Part shown: positions 33,901 to 41,915 of the stretch, piece after piece | How positions within the stretch are numbered: the first letter of the stretch is position 1 | How the letters are laid out: each line of letters begins with the position of its first letter | Origin: Lachnospiraceae bacterium | GTDB lineage: Bacteria; Bacillota; Clostridia; Lachnospirales; Lachnospiraceae | DNA length: 64,000 nt | Direction of reading: 5' to 3' | Assembly (NCBI GenBank): GCA_900770345.1 | Contig: CAAGKF010000191.1 | Span: 1-64,000 of the forward strand | The notes under the pieces: generated by a model | The model's database searches: none | What the model was told of the DNA's origin: nothing | Seen by the model: only the letters and a program-made list of their open reading frames with translations | Translations under genes and position numbers: made by a program

Positions 33901-35292
33901 GTTAATGGTCAGGAAAATCCGCTGCCGGCTATTGACGCGGCCAGCGTGCAGGAGGTTCAGCCCTACTGCTCTCTGTGGAATGCCAACTATGACTGCCTCT
34001 TCTTCTGTATCAATCAGAAGCTGTATGACGGTCTGACACCGGAGCAGCAGGCAGTGATCGATGAGTGCGGACAGAAAGCTACTCAGTATGAGCGTTATAT
34101 CAACCGTGCCGGCGATGATGAGATCATGGGACGCTGGGTGGAGAAGAACGGTGTGAAGATCATTCCCTACAGCGAGATGGATATTGAATCCTTCCGGAAT
34201 GCGGTAGCAGATATTCCGCAGTGGTTTAAGAGCGAGCTGGAAAATCAGGGATACAGCGATGCCGGAGAGCTGATCGAAGCGTTTACAGCGGAGGATTCCG
34301 GTGCACAGCCCGCAGAATATGTGATGGAAGATCACAGTGATCTGGGCTGGAGTGAGCAGACCTGGAATTTTGCCTGCTCCACTACAGAGACCAGTACCTG
34401 GGCGGAAGGCGGACGGAAGTTTGGTGAGCTGGTGGAAAAAGCAACCGGAGGAAAAGTACAGGTCAATGTCTATGCGGCGGACCAGCTGACCGGCGGAAAT
34501 CAGTCAGAGGGTATCCAGGCTCTGATGGACGGAGATCCGGTGCAGATCTCCATGCACAGCAATCTGATCTATTCCGCTTTTGACCAGAGATTTAATGTGG
34601 TATCCCTGCCCTATCTCTTTGATTCGGTGGAGGATGCGGATGCGGCCCTGGACGGTGAGGCCGGCGAGAAGCTGAAGGAGATTTTAAGCCAATATGGTCT
34701 TCACTGCATGGGTATTGCGGAAAATGGTTTCCGCCAGCTGACCAACAACGTGAAGCCGGTTCAGTCTGTGTCTGATATGAAGAATCTGAAGATCCGCGTG
34801 GCGGGCAGCAATCTGCTGATGGAGTGCTATAAGCGCTGGGGAGCAGACGCCACTAATATGAACTGGTCTGAGACCTATACGGCACTGCAGCAGAAAACGG
34901 TGGAAGGACAGGAGAATCCCCTTCCGGCTATTGACGCGGCCAGCGTGCAGGAGGTTCAGCCCTACGTATCCCTGTGGAATGCCAACTATGACTGCCTCTT
35001 CTTCTGTATCAATCAGAAGCTCTATGACAGCCTGACACCGGAGCAGCAGGAAGTAATCGACGAATGCGGCCGGCTTGCCACAGAGTACGAACGGTATATC
35101 AACCGTGCCGGGGATGAGGAGATCATGAACCGCTGGGAGGAAAAGAACGGCGTTTCCTTTATTGCCTATGAGGATCTGGATATTGACTCTTTTAAAACAG
35201 CAGTGGAAGGCATTGATGAGTGGTATATTGAGAAGCTGAACGAGCAGAATTATACAGACGGAAAAGAGCTGGTGGAAGCTTTCCGGAAATAA
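30967..35292 (+). CDS. TRAP large permease fused to three tandem DctP substrate-binding domains
   Basis: One frame of 1441 residues. Residues 1 to about 425 are a DctM large permease with many membrane segments (GAISGSGPATVAALGSVLIP near 105-124, GQVTPPVGVNLFV near 372-384). A flexible Gly/Ser/Asp linker follows (about 428-458). Then come three DctP binding domains, about 460-785, 790-1118 and 1122-1441. Each has the domain signature KIRVAGSNLLMECYKRWGA, with its carboxylate-binding arginine at 614, 944 and 1277, and ALQQKTVxGQENPLPAID. There is no signal peptide or lipobox inside; tethering to the permease end, expected outside, would deliver the domains. Normally DctP is a separate protein. 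The three copies look about 85% identical by eye. Confidence 0.9.
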   Translation: MISAVLFISFFIFLLFGVPISICLGLSSVCAILYSGTSLTIVATNIYSGISKFLLLAIPFFVLSGNIMAKAGISKRLIKFVNTCVGHRRGGIAIVCVIVACFFGAISGSGPATVAALGSVLIPAMIEQGGFSAPFSTALMATASSIAIVIPPSIAFVVYASISGVSIADMFSAGIVPGLLMGAVLVAVVMIEAGKNDIKPRQERAGAKERWDAFKDAFWGFLMPVIILGGIYGGIFTPTEAAAVSVVYGLFVGMAVYREVSIRDLWDIIIDSAKTTGGIMLIVACASLFSFVCTQFGIAQAASELLGSIAHNQFTFLLVVNVIFLIAGCFIDANSAMYIFIPIMLPVCKNLGYDLVAFGVVATVNLAIGQVTPPVGVNLFVAISVKLKKGISVTIQEISKAVVPMIIASLAVLAIISYIPSVSTFLPKMMAGDTYTGTVTAGNTGSSYGDSDSFDTIGDYSDLGWSEQTWNFACSTTETSTWAEGGRRFGELMEKATGGKVKVNVYAADQLTGGNQSEGIQALMNGDPVQVSMHSNLIYSAFDPRFNVVSLPYLFDSVEDADAKLDGAAGEKMKEILEEYGLHCMGIAENGFRQLTNNVREIRSVEDMKNLKIRVAGSNLLMECYKRWGADATNMNWSETYTALQQKTVEGQENPLPAIDAASVQEVQPFVSMWNANYDCLFFCINQKLYDSLTPEQQAVVDEAGQKATQYERYINRAGDDEIKSRWTEKNGVTITPYEELDIDSFKEAVAGVPEWFRKELENQGYTDAKDLIEAFTSDGKQLSFEVEDHSDLGWEEQTWNFACSTTETSTWAEGGRKFGELVEKATGGKIRVNVYAADQLTGGNQSEGIQALMDGDPVQVSMHSNLIYSAFDPRFNVVSMPYLFDSVEAADAKLDGKAGEMLKEILSEYGLHCMGIAENGFRQLTNNVREIKTVDDMKNIKIRVAGSNLLMECYKRWGADATNMNWSETYTALQQKTVNGQENPLPAIDAASVQEVQPYCSLWNANYDCLFFCINQKLYDGLTPEQQAVIDECGQKATQYERYINRAGDDEIMGRWVEKNGVKIIPYSEMDIESFRNAVADIPQWFKSELENQGYSDAGELIEAFTAEDSGAQPAEYVMEDHSDLGWSEQTWNFACSTTETSTWAEGGRKFGELVEKATGGKVQVNVYAADQLTGGNQSEGIQALMDGDPVQISMHSNLIYSAFDQRFNVVSLPYLFDSVEDADAALDGEAGEKLKEILSQYGLHCMGIAENGFRQLTNNVKPVQSVSDMKNLKIRVAGSNLLMECYKRWGADATNMNWSETYTALQQKTVEGQENPLPAIDAASVQEVQPYVSLWNANYDCLFFCINQKLYDSLTPEQQEVIDECGRLATEYERYINRAGDEEIMNRWEEKNGVSFIAYEDLDIDSFKTAVEGIDEWYIEKLNEQNYTDGKELVEAFRK
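32350..35292 (+). repeat. Three ~1-kb tandem DctP-coding repeats
   Basis: The binding-domain segment is present three times head to tail, with period 990 bases (first to second) and 999 bases (second to third), measured between the conserved arginine codons at 32806, 33796 and 34795. All junctions are in frame, joined by short linkers starting at EDHSDLGW. Confidence 0.9.
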
Positions 35293-35333
35293 TAAACGCG
35301 TAAAAAGCAGCACCCAAATTTAAGGGTTATTTT

Positions 35334-35927
35334 TTACAGGATGCCCACTACCCGCAGGGCGCACCATACCACCAGCAGCGCCATGATTACGTTCATCAGA
35401 CGGTAATGTTCTTCATAGATCTTCCGGAGTACATTGCCGGCGAAGGCCCAGATCAGGTTTCCGACAGCGCCCAGAACCATCAGGTAGAAGGCGAAGCAGA
35501 GCAGGATCAGAGGCCGGTTTTCGTGAGGCAGGATAAAGGACGAGAACATGGTGAGGCCGTAAATAATAATTTTTACATTTACTAACTGCAGCAGAATGCC
35601 CATCGGATAGGTGGGCATTTTGTCTGCCTGGTTTTCCTTTGGAGGAAGGCGCCTTAAGGTCTGCCAGGACAGATACAGCAGATAGAAGGCTCCGATGTAT
35701 TTCATCACCGGCTGGATACCGGGAATGACGGCTGCCAGCGCGGAACAGAAGATGCCGCTGAGTATCATCAGGGTCAGGGAGCCGGTCCAGATTCCCAGCA
35801 TAAATTTCATGTTTTTGCGGATGCCGTAACGGCTGGCGGAGGACAGAAGAAAAATATTGTTGGGGCCAGGTGACCATACGGTGATGCAGGCGGTAAGGGT
35901 CATTTCCCAGAAGATGGAGAGAGACAT
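35334..35927 (-). CDS. LysE family translocator
   Basis: A 197-residue membrane protein with about six membrane segments. The N-terminal SPGPNNIFLLSSASRYGIRKN (residues 19-39) is the LysE/RhtB signature. These proteins export amino acids such as lysine, threonine or homoserine lactones. AAGGAA lies upstream of ATG 35927 at slightly long spacing. It converges with the TRAP fusion gene 41 bases away. The convergence point has only a weak hairpin (ACCC/GGGT, then a T-run, near 35311-35336). The exported compound cannot be told from sequence. Confidence 0.88.
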   Translation of the reverse strand: MSLSIFWEMTLTACITVWSPGPNNIFLLSSASRYGIRKNMKFMLGIWTGSLTLMILSGIFCSALAAVIPGIQPVMKYIGAFYLLYLSWQTLRRLPPKENQADKMPTYPMGILLQLVNVKIIIYGLTMFSSFILPHENRPLILLCFAFYLMVLGAVGNLIWAFAGNVLRKIYEEHYRLMNVIMALLVVWCALRVVGIL

Positions 35928-36030
35928 AGTGTTTGAAGATTCCTTTCTGTGATCGTAACATTTTCAGCCGTTCAGGAAGGCTGATTCTATTGTATCACAG
36001 CAGAGAATGAAAGAAAACCTGCAAAAAAGG

Positions 36031-36059
36031 TTGGATTTCAGGGCGCTCTGTGGTAAAAT
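36031..36059 (+). promoter_or_regulatory. Promoter of the yitT leader
   Basis: TTGGAT, 17 bases, TAAAAT. Transcription would start near 36066, about 220 bases before the YitT gene. Confidence 0.55.
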
Positions 36060-36065
36060 AAGTTT

Positions 36066-36289
36066 GTGTACAGCCGCGGAATGCGGCGGAACATATCTTC
36101 AGATGAAAGAAGAAACAGCAAAACAGAAATCAGGACGGCAGAAATGAGACCCGATGTACGAGGGAAGGATTCCCGAAAGCAATTATCTGAATTTGAATAC
36201 GGAAAAACAGAGCGGCAGAGAAATCTGCCGCTTTTTGTTTGGAGATTTTACTCAGATAAAGCATGAAAGGGTCTGAGGAGGGTGTACAG
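36066..36289 (+). promoter_or_regulatory. Structured leader with built-in terminator before yitT
   Basis: About 224 transcribed bases. Near the end AGCGGCAGA (36211-36219) pairs with TCTGCCGCT (36224-36232) followed by five T residues, a clear intrinsic terminator. Upstream, GCCGCGG/GCGGC and other pairings are possible. The layout promoter, leader, terminator, gene is that of an attenuator or riboswitch, but I do not recognise the class. Confidence 0.5.
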
Positions 36290-37180
36290 ATGGAAAGAAA
36301 AGAAAAAACAGTGAAGGCGGCTTTACAGGTGGCAGAGATCATTTTGGGAAATACCATGTATGCCCTGGCGGTTATTTGTTTTATCATGCCCAATGGTCTG
36401 ATCACAGGAGGAACTACGGGGCTGGCTCTTTTTTTGAACCGCATGGCGGGGATACCTGTCAGCCTGTTTGTCAGTATTTTTAATGCTGCCATGTTTGTGT
36501 GGGGAGCCTGGGTGCTTGGGAGGGAATTTGCAGTGACAACATTTTTAAGCACCGTTTTTTATCCTCTGATCCTTGGAATCCTGGAGAGCGTGGGAATCCG
36601 GGGCTTTTATATGGAGGAACGGCTGGTATCCGTCCTCTATGCCGGCTTTCTGATCGGAGCGGGCATCGGCATTGTAATGCGGGCTGGTGCTTCCACCGGA
36701 GGAATGGATATACCGGCGCTGATCCTGAAGAAAAAATGGAGTCTCAATGTCTCATTTACCATTTATCTCATGGACTGCATTATACTGGGGCTTCAGCTGA
36801 TCTGTGCTGACCCGCATGCCGTTCTTTACGGAATTTTGCTGATCGTGGTATACACGATGGTGCTGAATCAGGTGCTGATGTCCGGCAGCAGCAGGATCCA
36901 GGTGAAGATCGTATCCGGAAAATACCGGGAGATCAACCGGATGATCGGAGAAAAGCTGGACTGCGGAAGCTCTCTTCTCCACATGGAAACAGGTTATCTT
37001 CACCAGGAGCAGGAAATGGTTCTGGCGGTGATTCCCAGGCGTGAACTGCCCAGACTTAATGCCATGGTGCTGGACGAGGATCCGGAGGCCTTTATGATCA
37101 TAAATCGTATTAACGAAGTAAAGGGCAGAGGATTTACATTGAAAAAGGTTTATCGGAATGCGGAGCGGGGCGGCCACTGA
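36290..37180 (+). CDS. YitT family membrane protein (DUF2179 C-terminal domain)
   Basis: About 296 residues from ATG 36290, with GGAGGG upstream; an ATG at 36263 is in frame but lacks a ribosome site. Five to six membrane segments (about 15-200) carry the YitT pattern GLITGGTTGLALFLNR and GAGIGIVMRAGASTGGMDIPAL. The cytoplasmic C-terminal domain (about 215-290) is DUF2179, ending INEVKGRGFTLKK. The biochemical role of the family is not established; some members are linked to stress survival. The leader in front suggests ligand-dependent control. Confidence 0.87.
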   Translation: MERKEKTVKAALQVAEIILGNTMYALAVICFIMPNGLITGGTTGLALFLNRMAGIPVSLFVSIFNAAMFVWGAWVLGREFAVTTFLSTVFYPLILGILESVGIRGFYMEERLVSVLYAGFLIGAGIGIVMRAGASTGGMDIPALILKKKWSLNVSFTIYLMDCIILGLQLICADPHAVLYGILLIVVYTMVLNQVLMSGSSRIQVKIVSGKYREINRMIGEKLDCGSSLLHMETGYLHQEQEMVLAVIPRRELPRLNAMVLDEDPEAFMIINRINEVKGRGFTLKKVYRNAERGGH

Positions 37181-37254
37181 GATGGCTCCGGGCAGCTGTC
37201 TGCGGCAGCAGCATTGAGCGGCTGCTTTGTATGCAGATGCAGTGTCAGTTTTCA

Positions 37255-37283
37255 TTGACAATTTTTTTGAATTATCTTACTAT
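37255..37283 (+). promoter_or_regulatory. Promoter of the RpiR-type regulator
   Basis: TTGACA, 17 bases, TACTAT, 109 bases before the start codon. Confidence 0.7.
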
Positions 37284-37392
37284 TTATTTGTGGCGGGCAG
37301 TATCCATAAGCAGCTATAATATACGGTCATATGGAGAAGCCCGGCACATTGACGGTTTTGCGGTTAAAAACACCAGACAGGAGGACGACAGC

Positions 37393-38247
37393 ATGGCGGA
37401 GGATGTGCTGCTCAGAATACGGGGAGAGTACAATCAGTTTACAAAGGCAGAAAAGAAGGTGGCGGATTACATTTTGAACAATCCCAGGCAGGTACTGTTT
37501 ATGTCGATTACGGAGCTGGCGGAGACCTGCGGCGTGGGTGATACCAGCGTATTCCGATTCTGCAAGACCATGAGCTGCAAGGGGTATCAGGAGTTCAAGA
37601 TGATTCTTTCCTTCAGCCTTCACGAGGATAAGGAAGGCTTTGGACAGATGGAAGGGAATATCGGTCTGGAAGATTCCTTCGACCAGGTGGCTCAGAAGGT
37701 GCTTCAGTCCAATATCAATGCGCTGAAGGAGACTCATTCGCTGCTGCGGGAAGAGAATTTTAACAGAGTGCTGGAATGCTTCCGCCAGGCGAAGCGGATC
37801 TGTTTTTACGGGGTGGGAACCAGTATGTCCACCGCAATGAAGGCGGCGGATAAATTTCTGAAGATCGAGCCCAAGGTTTACTGTGTTCAGGATTCTCATG
37901 TGCAGGCAATGATGGCCTCCACGATGGCAAAGGGAGAGGTGGCAGTTATTTTTTCCTATTCGGGGGCTACCAAGGATACCATTCATGTGGCGGAGCTGGC
38001 GAAAAAGGCCGGAGCTTCCATTGTGTGTGTTACCCGGTTTGTAAAATCGCCTCTGACGGCTTATGCGGATCTGACACTGCTGTGCGGAGCAAATGAAAGC
38101 CCTCTTCAGGCCGGCTCTTCCTCGGCGGAGATCAGTCAGCTTTTTCTCATTGATCTTCTGTATACAGAGTATTACAGGCGGTATTATGAGACCTGCAGCA
38201 TCAATAATGAAAAGACATCAGCTTCTGTTATGGAGAAGCTGTGCTGA
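37393..38247 (+). CDS. MurR/RpiR family transcriptional regulator
   Basis: 284 residues from ATG 37393, with GGAGG ten bases upstream; the frame is open back to 37231, but those residues are unlike the family. The N-terminal helix-turn-helix (about 1-75) reads FTKAEKKVADYILNNP and DTSVFRFCKTMSCKGYQEFK. The C-terminal SIS sugar-isomerase-like domain (about 125-255) has FYGVGTSMSTAMKAADKF and SYSGATKDTIHVAELAK. The effector is expected to be a phosphosugar. The gene sits alone between yitT and a secreted glycosidase-like protein and ends at its own terminator, so its target may be either neighbour. Confidence 0.88.
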   Translation: MAEDVLLRIRGEYNQFTKAEKKVADYILNNPRQVLFMSITELAETCGVGDTSVFRFCKTMSCKGYQEFKMILSFSLHEDKEGFGQMEGNIGLEDSFDQVAQKVLQSNINALKETHSLLREENFNRVLECFRQAKRICFYGVGTSMSTAMKAADKFLKIEPKVYCVQDSHVQAMMASTMAKGEVAVIFSYSGATKDTIHVAELAKKAGASIVCVTRFVKSPLTAYADLTLLCGANESPLQAGSSSAEISQLFLIDLLYTEYYRRYYETCSINNEKTSASVMEKLC

Positions 38248-38260
38248 AAAAACGGAACCG

Positions 38261-38292
38261 GCCCTGTCTGCGGAATGCAGACAGGGCTTTTT
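38261..38292 (+). terminator. Intrinsic terminator of the RpiR gene
   Basis: GCCCTGTCTGC and GCAGACAGGGC, an 11-bp stem, followed by five T residues. Confidence 0.9.
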
Positions 38293-38477
38293 GTATATTT
38301 CAAGATTAAGATACATGTAATAAAAACGTAATTGTAAATGTAAGATTAATTATGTATGATGTACCATGTATCCGAATTTCAAAATGTGCCCGGGAATTCC
38401 CTTGCGTGTGTTTGTGCGTGTTTGCGCGCAGATGTGTGGGATTCCGGGAGTACAGAGAGCAGTTGGGAGGAATGGAA

Positions 38478-40352
38478 ATGATAAGAACAACATTGGCAGG
38501 CAGAAGAATCGCTCTGCTTGCGGCAGCCCTGTTTCTGGGAGCGGCGTCTGCGGGAACACTGACCGCATTTGCATCGGCAGCCGGACAGGAAGCGCCCACA
38601 GAGAGCGGTACTTCCATTCAGGGGATACAGGGACTGGCCGAGCTGCGGCCCGTATCCGAGACACAGACAGCAGGGCACAGCGCGGCGGGAAGTCAGCCGG
38701 AGGGAAGCCTGAGCACGGCAGACGGCCTGTCTGAGGGCGAAGAGGCAGAAGAGGAGGCCCAGGAAAAGCCGGTGATCCAGGTGACGGGACAGATCACATC
38801 CTGCGTTATTACATCCGACAAAAAGAATATAGAGCTGACCTTTTCCAGCAGCGGTGATACGGCGGGAACAGACGGAAAGATCTATATTTTTGAACAGCAG
38901 CCATATGAGGAAGGGCTGGAGGGGCGGACTGACTATGCGGCTTCGGCAGCGGCTTTAAGCTCCGGCGCCAAAAAGCTTTCTCTGAATCTGGGAACGCAAA
39001 AGGACAGATTGTACAGCAAGTTTATTCTGGCTGTATATGACGGAACGGAGTACATACCGGTCAGCGAGCCCCATTATATTACCAATCCGGAGATCGTGGC
39101 AAAAAACACGGAGGCCTTTAAGGATCCGCTGACAAAAAAAGGACTGAATATTGAGATCGATATGCTTCAGGACGCCTTTGATCTGGGCGTAAAGCATGTA
39201 ACCACCAATATCGCCTTTTCTCAGATCATGGGAAGCGGCATCACTTATCAATATGACGGAAAGACCTACAGCTTCAACAAGGCTGTGGTGGATGCTTACG
39301 ATCGAACGATCAGCGCACTGTCGGGCAAGGGAATGACAGTTACGGTGATCCTCTTGAACGACTGGAATCCCAATACGCCGGATCTGGTTTACCCGGGCAC
39401 ACAGAAGTCCTCCAACGCGTTTTATTATATGTTTAACGGAGCTACGGCTGCAGGATTTGAGCAGACGAAAGCAATCGCGGCGTTTCTGGCGGACCATTAC
39501 AGCGGAACCAATCCAAATTACGGAAAGGTATCTAACTGGATCATCGGAAACGAGATCAACAACCAGCAGTGGAACTATGTGGGAGAGATGGATCTGACCA
39601 GCTATGTAAAGGCATATCAGCAGGCCTTCCGCATTATCTATACGGCGATCAAGAGTACCAACGCCAATGACCGTGTCTATTTTTCACTGGATTACAATTG
39701 GATGAATGAACAGGACGGGAAGTTTAAATACGGCGGCAAAGAGATCGTGGACAGCTTTAATTCCATTGCCAATGTTCAGGGACAGATGGACTGGGGCCTG
39801 GCCTATCACCCCTATCCGTGCCCGATGACGGAGCCGGAGTTCTGGGATGACCCGCAGTCCACAGGACTTTTCACGCAGGATTTTAATTCGCCGGTGATCA
39901 ACTTTGCCAATCTGAATGTGCTCACTGATTATATGGCACAGAGCAATTTCCGGGCGCCTTCCGGAAATGTGCGTCATATTATACTGACAGAGGAGGGCTT
40001 TACCTCCTACAGTCCCTCCAGAGGTGATATTCCGGAGATCCAGGCGGCGGCTTACGCCTACTCCTACTATCTGGTGGACAGCAACCCTTATATTGACGCT
40101 TATACGGTCAGCCGGCAGGTGGATGCGCCTTCGGAGGCGAAGATGGGGCTGAAATTCGGCCTCTGGGAATGCGATATGAACCAGCCTGACAAGATCGTGG
40201 CCACAAAGCGCAAGAAGATCTGGCAGGTATTCCGGGATATCGACAAGAAGAATGCCACTCTGGATGCGACGGAGTTTGCCAAGTCCATTATCGGCATCAG
40301 CAAATGGTCCGATGTGATACCGGATTTTAAGTGGAAGAGCATTGAAAATTAA
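38478..40352 (+). CDS. Secreted DUF5722 protein, putative glycoside hydrolase
   Basis: 624 residues from ATG 38478, seven bases after GGGAGG; ATGs at 38352 and 38472 are less well placed. A signal peptide (RRIALLAAALFLGAASAG, about 9-30) is followed by a low-complexity Ser/Glu/Gly-rich linker (about 32-95). A beta-sandwich-like segment (about 96-210) and a C-terminal TIM-barrel-like region (about 220-600) come next. The barrel has WIIGNEIN (acid/base-type Glu near 358) and LTEEGFTSYS (second Glu near 505). That spacing is like the two catalytic Glu of clan GH-A glycosidases. The family is DUF5722. The substrate is unknown; cell-surface or host glycans would fit. Confidence 0.78.
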   Translation: MIRTTLAGRRIALLAAALFLGAASAGTLTAFASAAGQEAPTESGTSIQGIQGLAELRPVSETQTAGHSAAGSQPEGSLSTADGLSEGEEAEEEAQEKPVIQVTGQITSCVITSDKKNIELTFSSSGDTAGTDGKIYIFEQQPYEEGLEGRTDYAASAAALSSGAKKLSLNLGTQKDRLYSKFILAVYDGTEYIPVSEPHYITNPEIVAKNTEAFKDPLTKKGLNIEIDMLQDAFDLGVKHVTTNIAFSQIMGSGITYQYDGKTYSFNKAVVDAYDRTISALSGKGMTVTVILLNDWNPNTPDLVYPGTQKSSNAFYYMFNGATAAGFEQTKAIAAFLADHYSGTNPNYGKVSNWIIGNEINNQQWNYVGEMDLTSYVKAYQQAFRIIYTAIKSTNANDRVYFSLDYNWMNEQDGKFKYGGKEIVDSFNSIANVQGQMDWGLAYHPYPCPMTEPEFWDDPQSTGLFTQDFNSPVINFANLNVLTDYMAQSNFRAPSGNVRHIILTEEGFTSYSPSRGDIPEIQAAAYAYSYYLVDSNPYIDAYTVSRQVDAPSEAKMGLKFGLWECDMNQPDKIVATKRKKIWQVFRDIDKKNATLDATEFAKSIIGISKWSDVIPDFKWKSIEN

Positions 40353-40375
40353 AGGAAAACCATAAGAATTATCAG

Positions 40376-40406
40376 TTGACAAACCAGATGTTGTGAGTAA
40401 TATAAT
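40376..40406 (+). promoter_or_regulatory. Promoter and short leader of lysC
   Basis: TTGACA, 19 bases, TATAAT. The 120-base leader behind it holds two hairpins with similar TTTGCG loops: GCGATGGC/GCCATCGC at about 40426-40449 and ACGGGA/TCCCGT at about 40459-40484. It does not match the lysine riboswitch as far as I can judge. Confidence 0.55.
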
Positions 40407-40529
40407 AAATAGGAACGCTATGGGAGCGATGGCTTTGCGGCCATCGCTTCTTTGCTGTTACGGGAGCTTTGCGCAAATTCCCGTATGACAGATTTTATTT
40501 TAAAGCAGCTTAGAAACGAGGGAAATAGT

Positions 40530-41741
40530 ATGGGCTTAATTGTACAAAAATTCGGCGGGACCTCTGTGGCGGACGCAGAGCGCATCCGCAATGTAGCCAG
40601 GATCATTACGGATACCTATAAGGCCGGGAATCAGGTGGTGGCGGTGCTGTCCGCCCAGGGGGATACCACAGATGATCTGATTGCCATGGCAAATGAGATC
40701 AATCCCCACGGCTCCAACCGGGAGATGGATATGCTGCTGTCTACCGGAGAGCAGATATCGGTGGCACTCTGTGCCATGGCCATTGAGGCGCTGGGCTTTC
40801 CCGTAGTATCGCTGACCGGCTGGCAGGCGGGTATGATCACCAATACCGTGTCCCGCAATGCCAGAATCAAGAAGGTGGATACGGAGCGCATCGAGGCGGA
40901 GCTGAACCAGCGGAAAATCGTTATTGTAACGGGATTCCAGGGCATCAACAGAAATCAGGATATCACGACCCTGGGAAGAGGCGGCTCCGATACCTCGGCA
41001 GTGGCTCTTGCGGCTTCTCTGGAGGCGGATCTGTGCCAGATCTATACGGATGTGGACGGCGTCTATACGGCAGACCCCAGAAAGGTGAAGGGAGCAAGGA
41101 AGCTGGATGAGGTCACCTACAATGAAATGCTGGAGCTGGCTACCCTGGGAGCACAGGTGCTCCACAACCGCTCTGTGGAAATGGCAAAGAAATATAATGT
41201 AAATCTGGAGGTGCTGTCAAGCTTTACAGGCCATCCGGGAACAAAGGTGAAGGGAGTTGCAAAACGTATGGAAAGATCATATATAAGCAGTGTCGCAAAG
41301 GATAAGGATATTTCAAGAATCGCGCTGATCGGCGTGCCCAATGAGATCGGCACCTCCTTTAAGGTATTCTCGCTGCTGGCAAAGAATCATATTAATGTAG
41401 ACATCATCCTTCAGGGAATCGGCCACGAGGAAGGGAAGGACATCTGCTTTACAGTGGCAGCCTCCGATCTGGAGCGGGCTTCTGAGCTTTTGTCAGAGAA
41501 CCAGGAGAGCATCCGCTTTGCCCGCCTGGAGACAAACTCCGAAGTAGCCAAGGTTTCGGTGGTGGGAGCCGGTATGATCAACAATCCCGGTGTTGCCGCC
41601 AAACTGTTTGAAGCTCTGTATGACGCTCACATCAATATCAACATGATCTCCACCAGTGAGATCAAGATCTCCGTTCTGGTGGATAAAAAGGACGCTGATC
41701 ATGCGGTTCAGGCGATTCATGACAAGTTTTTTGCGATTTAA
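40530..41741 (+). CDS. lysC: Aspartate kinase
   Basis: 403 residues from ATG 40530, with GAGGGA upstream; an upstream in-frame start at 40452 would add unrelated residues. The kinase opening VQKFGGTSVADAERI (5-19) and GRGGSDTSAVALAA (about 150-163) fix the family. Two C-terminal ACT domains follow (about 262-330 and 340-403), with NINVDII-like and HININMISTSEIKISVLVD blocks, so feedback control by lysine, threonine or diaminopimelate is expected. It makes aspartyl phosphate for Lys, Thr, Met and cell-wall diaminopimelate. No dapA or asd lies alongside. Confidence 0.93.
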   Translation: MGLIVQKFGGTSVADAERIRNVARIITDTYKAGNQVVAVLSAQGDTTDDLIAMANEINPHGSNREMDMLLSTGEQISVALCAMAIEALGFPVVSLTGWQAGMITNTVSRNARIKKVDTERIEAELNQRKIVIVTGFQGINRNQDITTLGRGGSDTSAVALAASLEADLCQIYTDVDGVYTADPRKVKGARKLDEVTYNEMLELATLGAQVLHNRSVEMAKKYNVNLEVLSSFTGHPGTKVKGVAKRMERSYISSVAKDKDISRIALIGVPNEIGTSFKVFSLLAKNHINVDIILQGIGHEEGKDICFTVAASDLERASELLSENQESIRFARLETNSEVAKVSVVGAGMINNPGVAAKLFEALYDAHININMISTSEIKISVLVDKKDADHAVQAIHDKFFAI

Positions 41742-41796
41742 CGTTAATGGAATCTTAAAATTTGTTAATATATTGTCGTTTTTATAACAAATTCGC

Positions 41797-41825
41797 TTGA
41801 AATTTGACAGGGTTGTTATTATAAT
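41797..41825 (+). promoter_or_regulatory. Promoter of the decarboxylase operon
   Basis: TTGAAA, 17 bases, TATAAT. A short leader with a CGGCGGGGA/TTCCCTGCCG hairpin (about 41855-41878) precedes the first gene. Confidence 0.7.
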
Positions 41826-41915
41826 TGTATCTGGCAGTATTTCTGCTTTCTTGCGGCGGGGATGATTTCCCTGCCGTCAATATAGTTAAACTTAAGAATG
41901 ATGGAGGACTGGAAA

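Noticed and set aside
30967..35292. Assembly artefact or frameshift joining separate TRAP genes
   Set aside because: The three copies differ at many positions and each junction is in frame with a distinct linker, so a simple collapse or duplication error is unlikely.
38352..38477. Extended N-terminus for the DUF5722 protein
   Set aside because: The extension is Cys-rich, lies before the good ribosome site and would hide the signal peptide.
40407..40529. Lysine riboswitch before aspartate kinase
   Set aside because: The leader is too short (about 120 bases) and lacks the five-helix lysine riboswitch layout; only two simple hairpins are seen.
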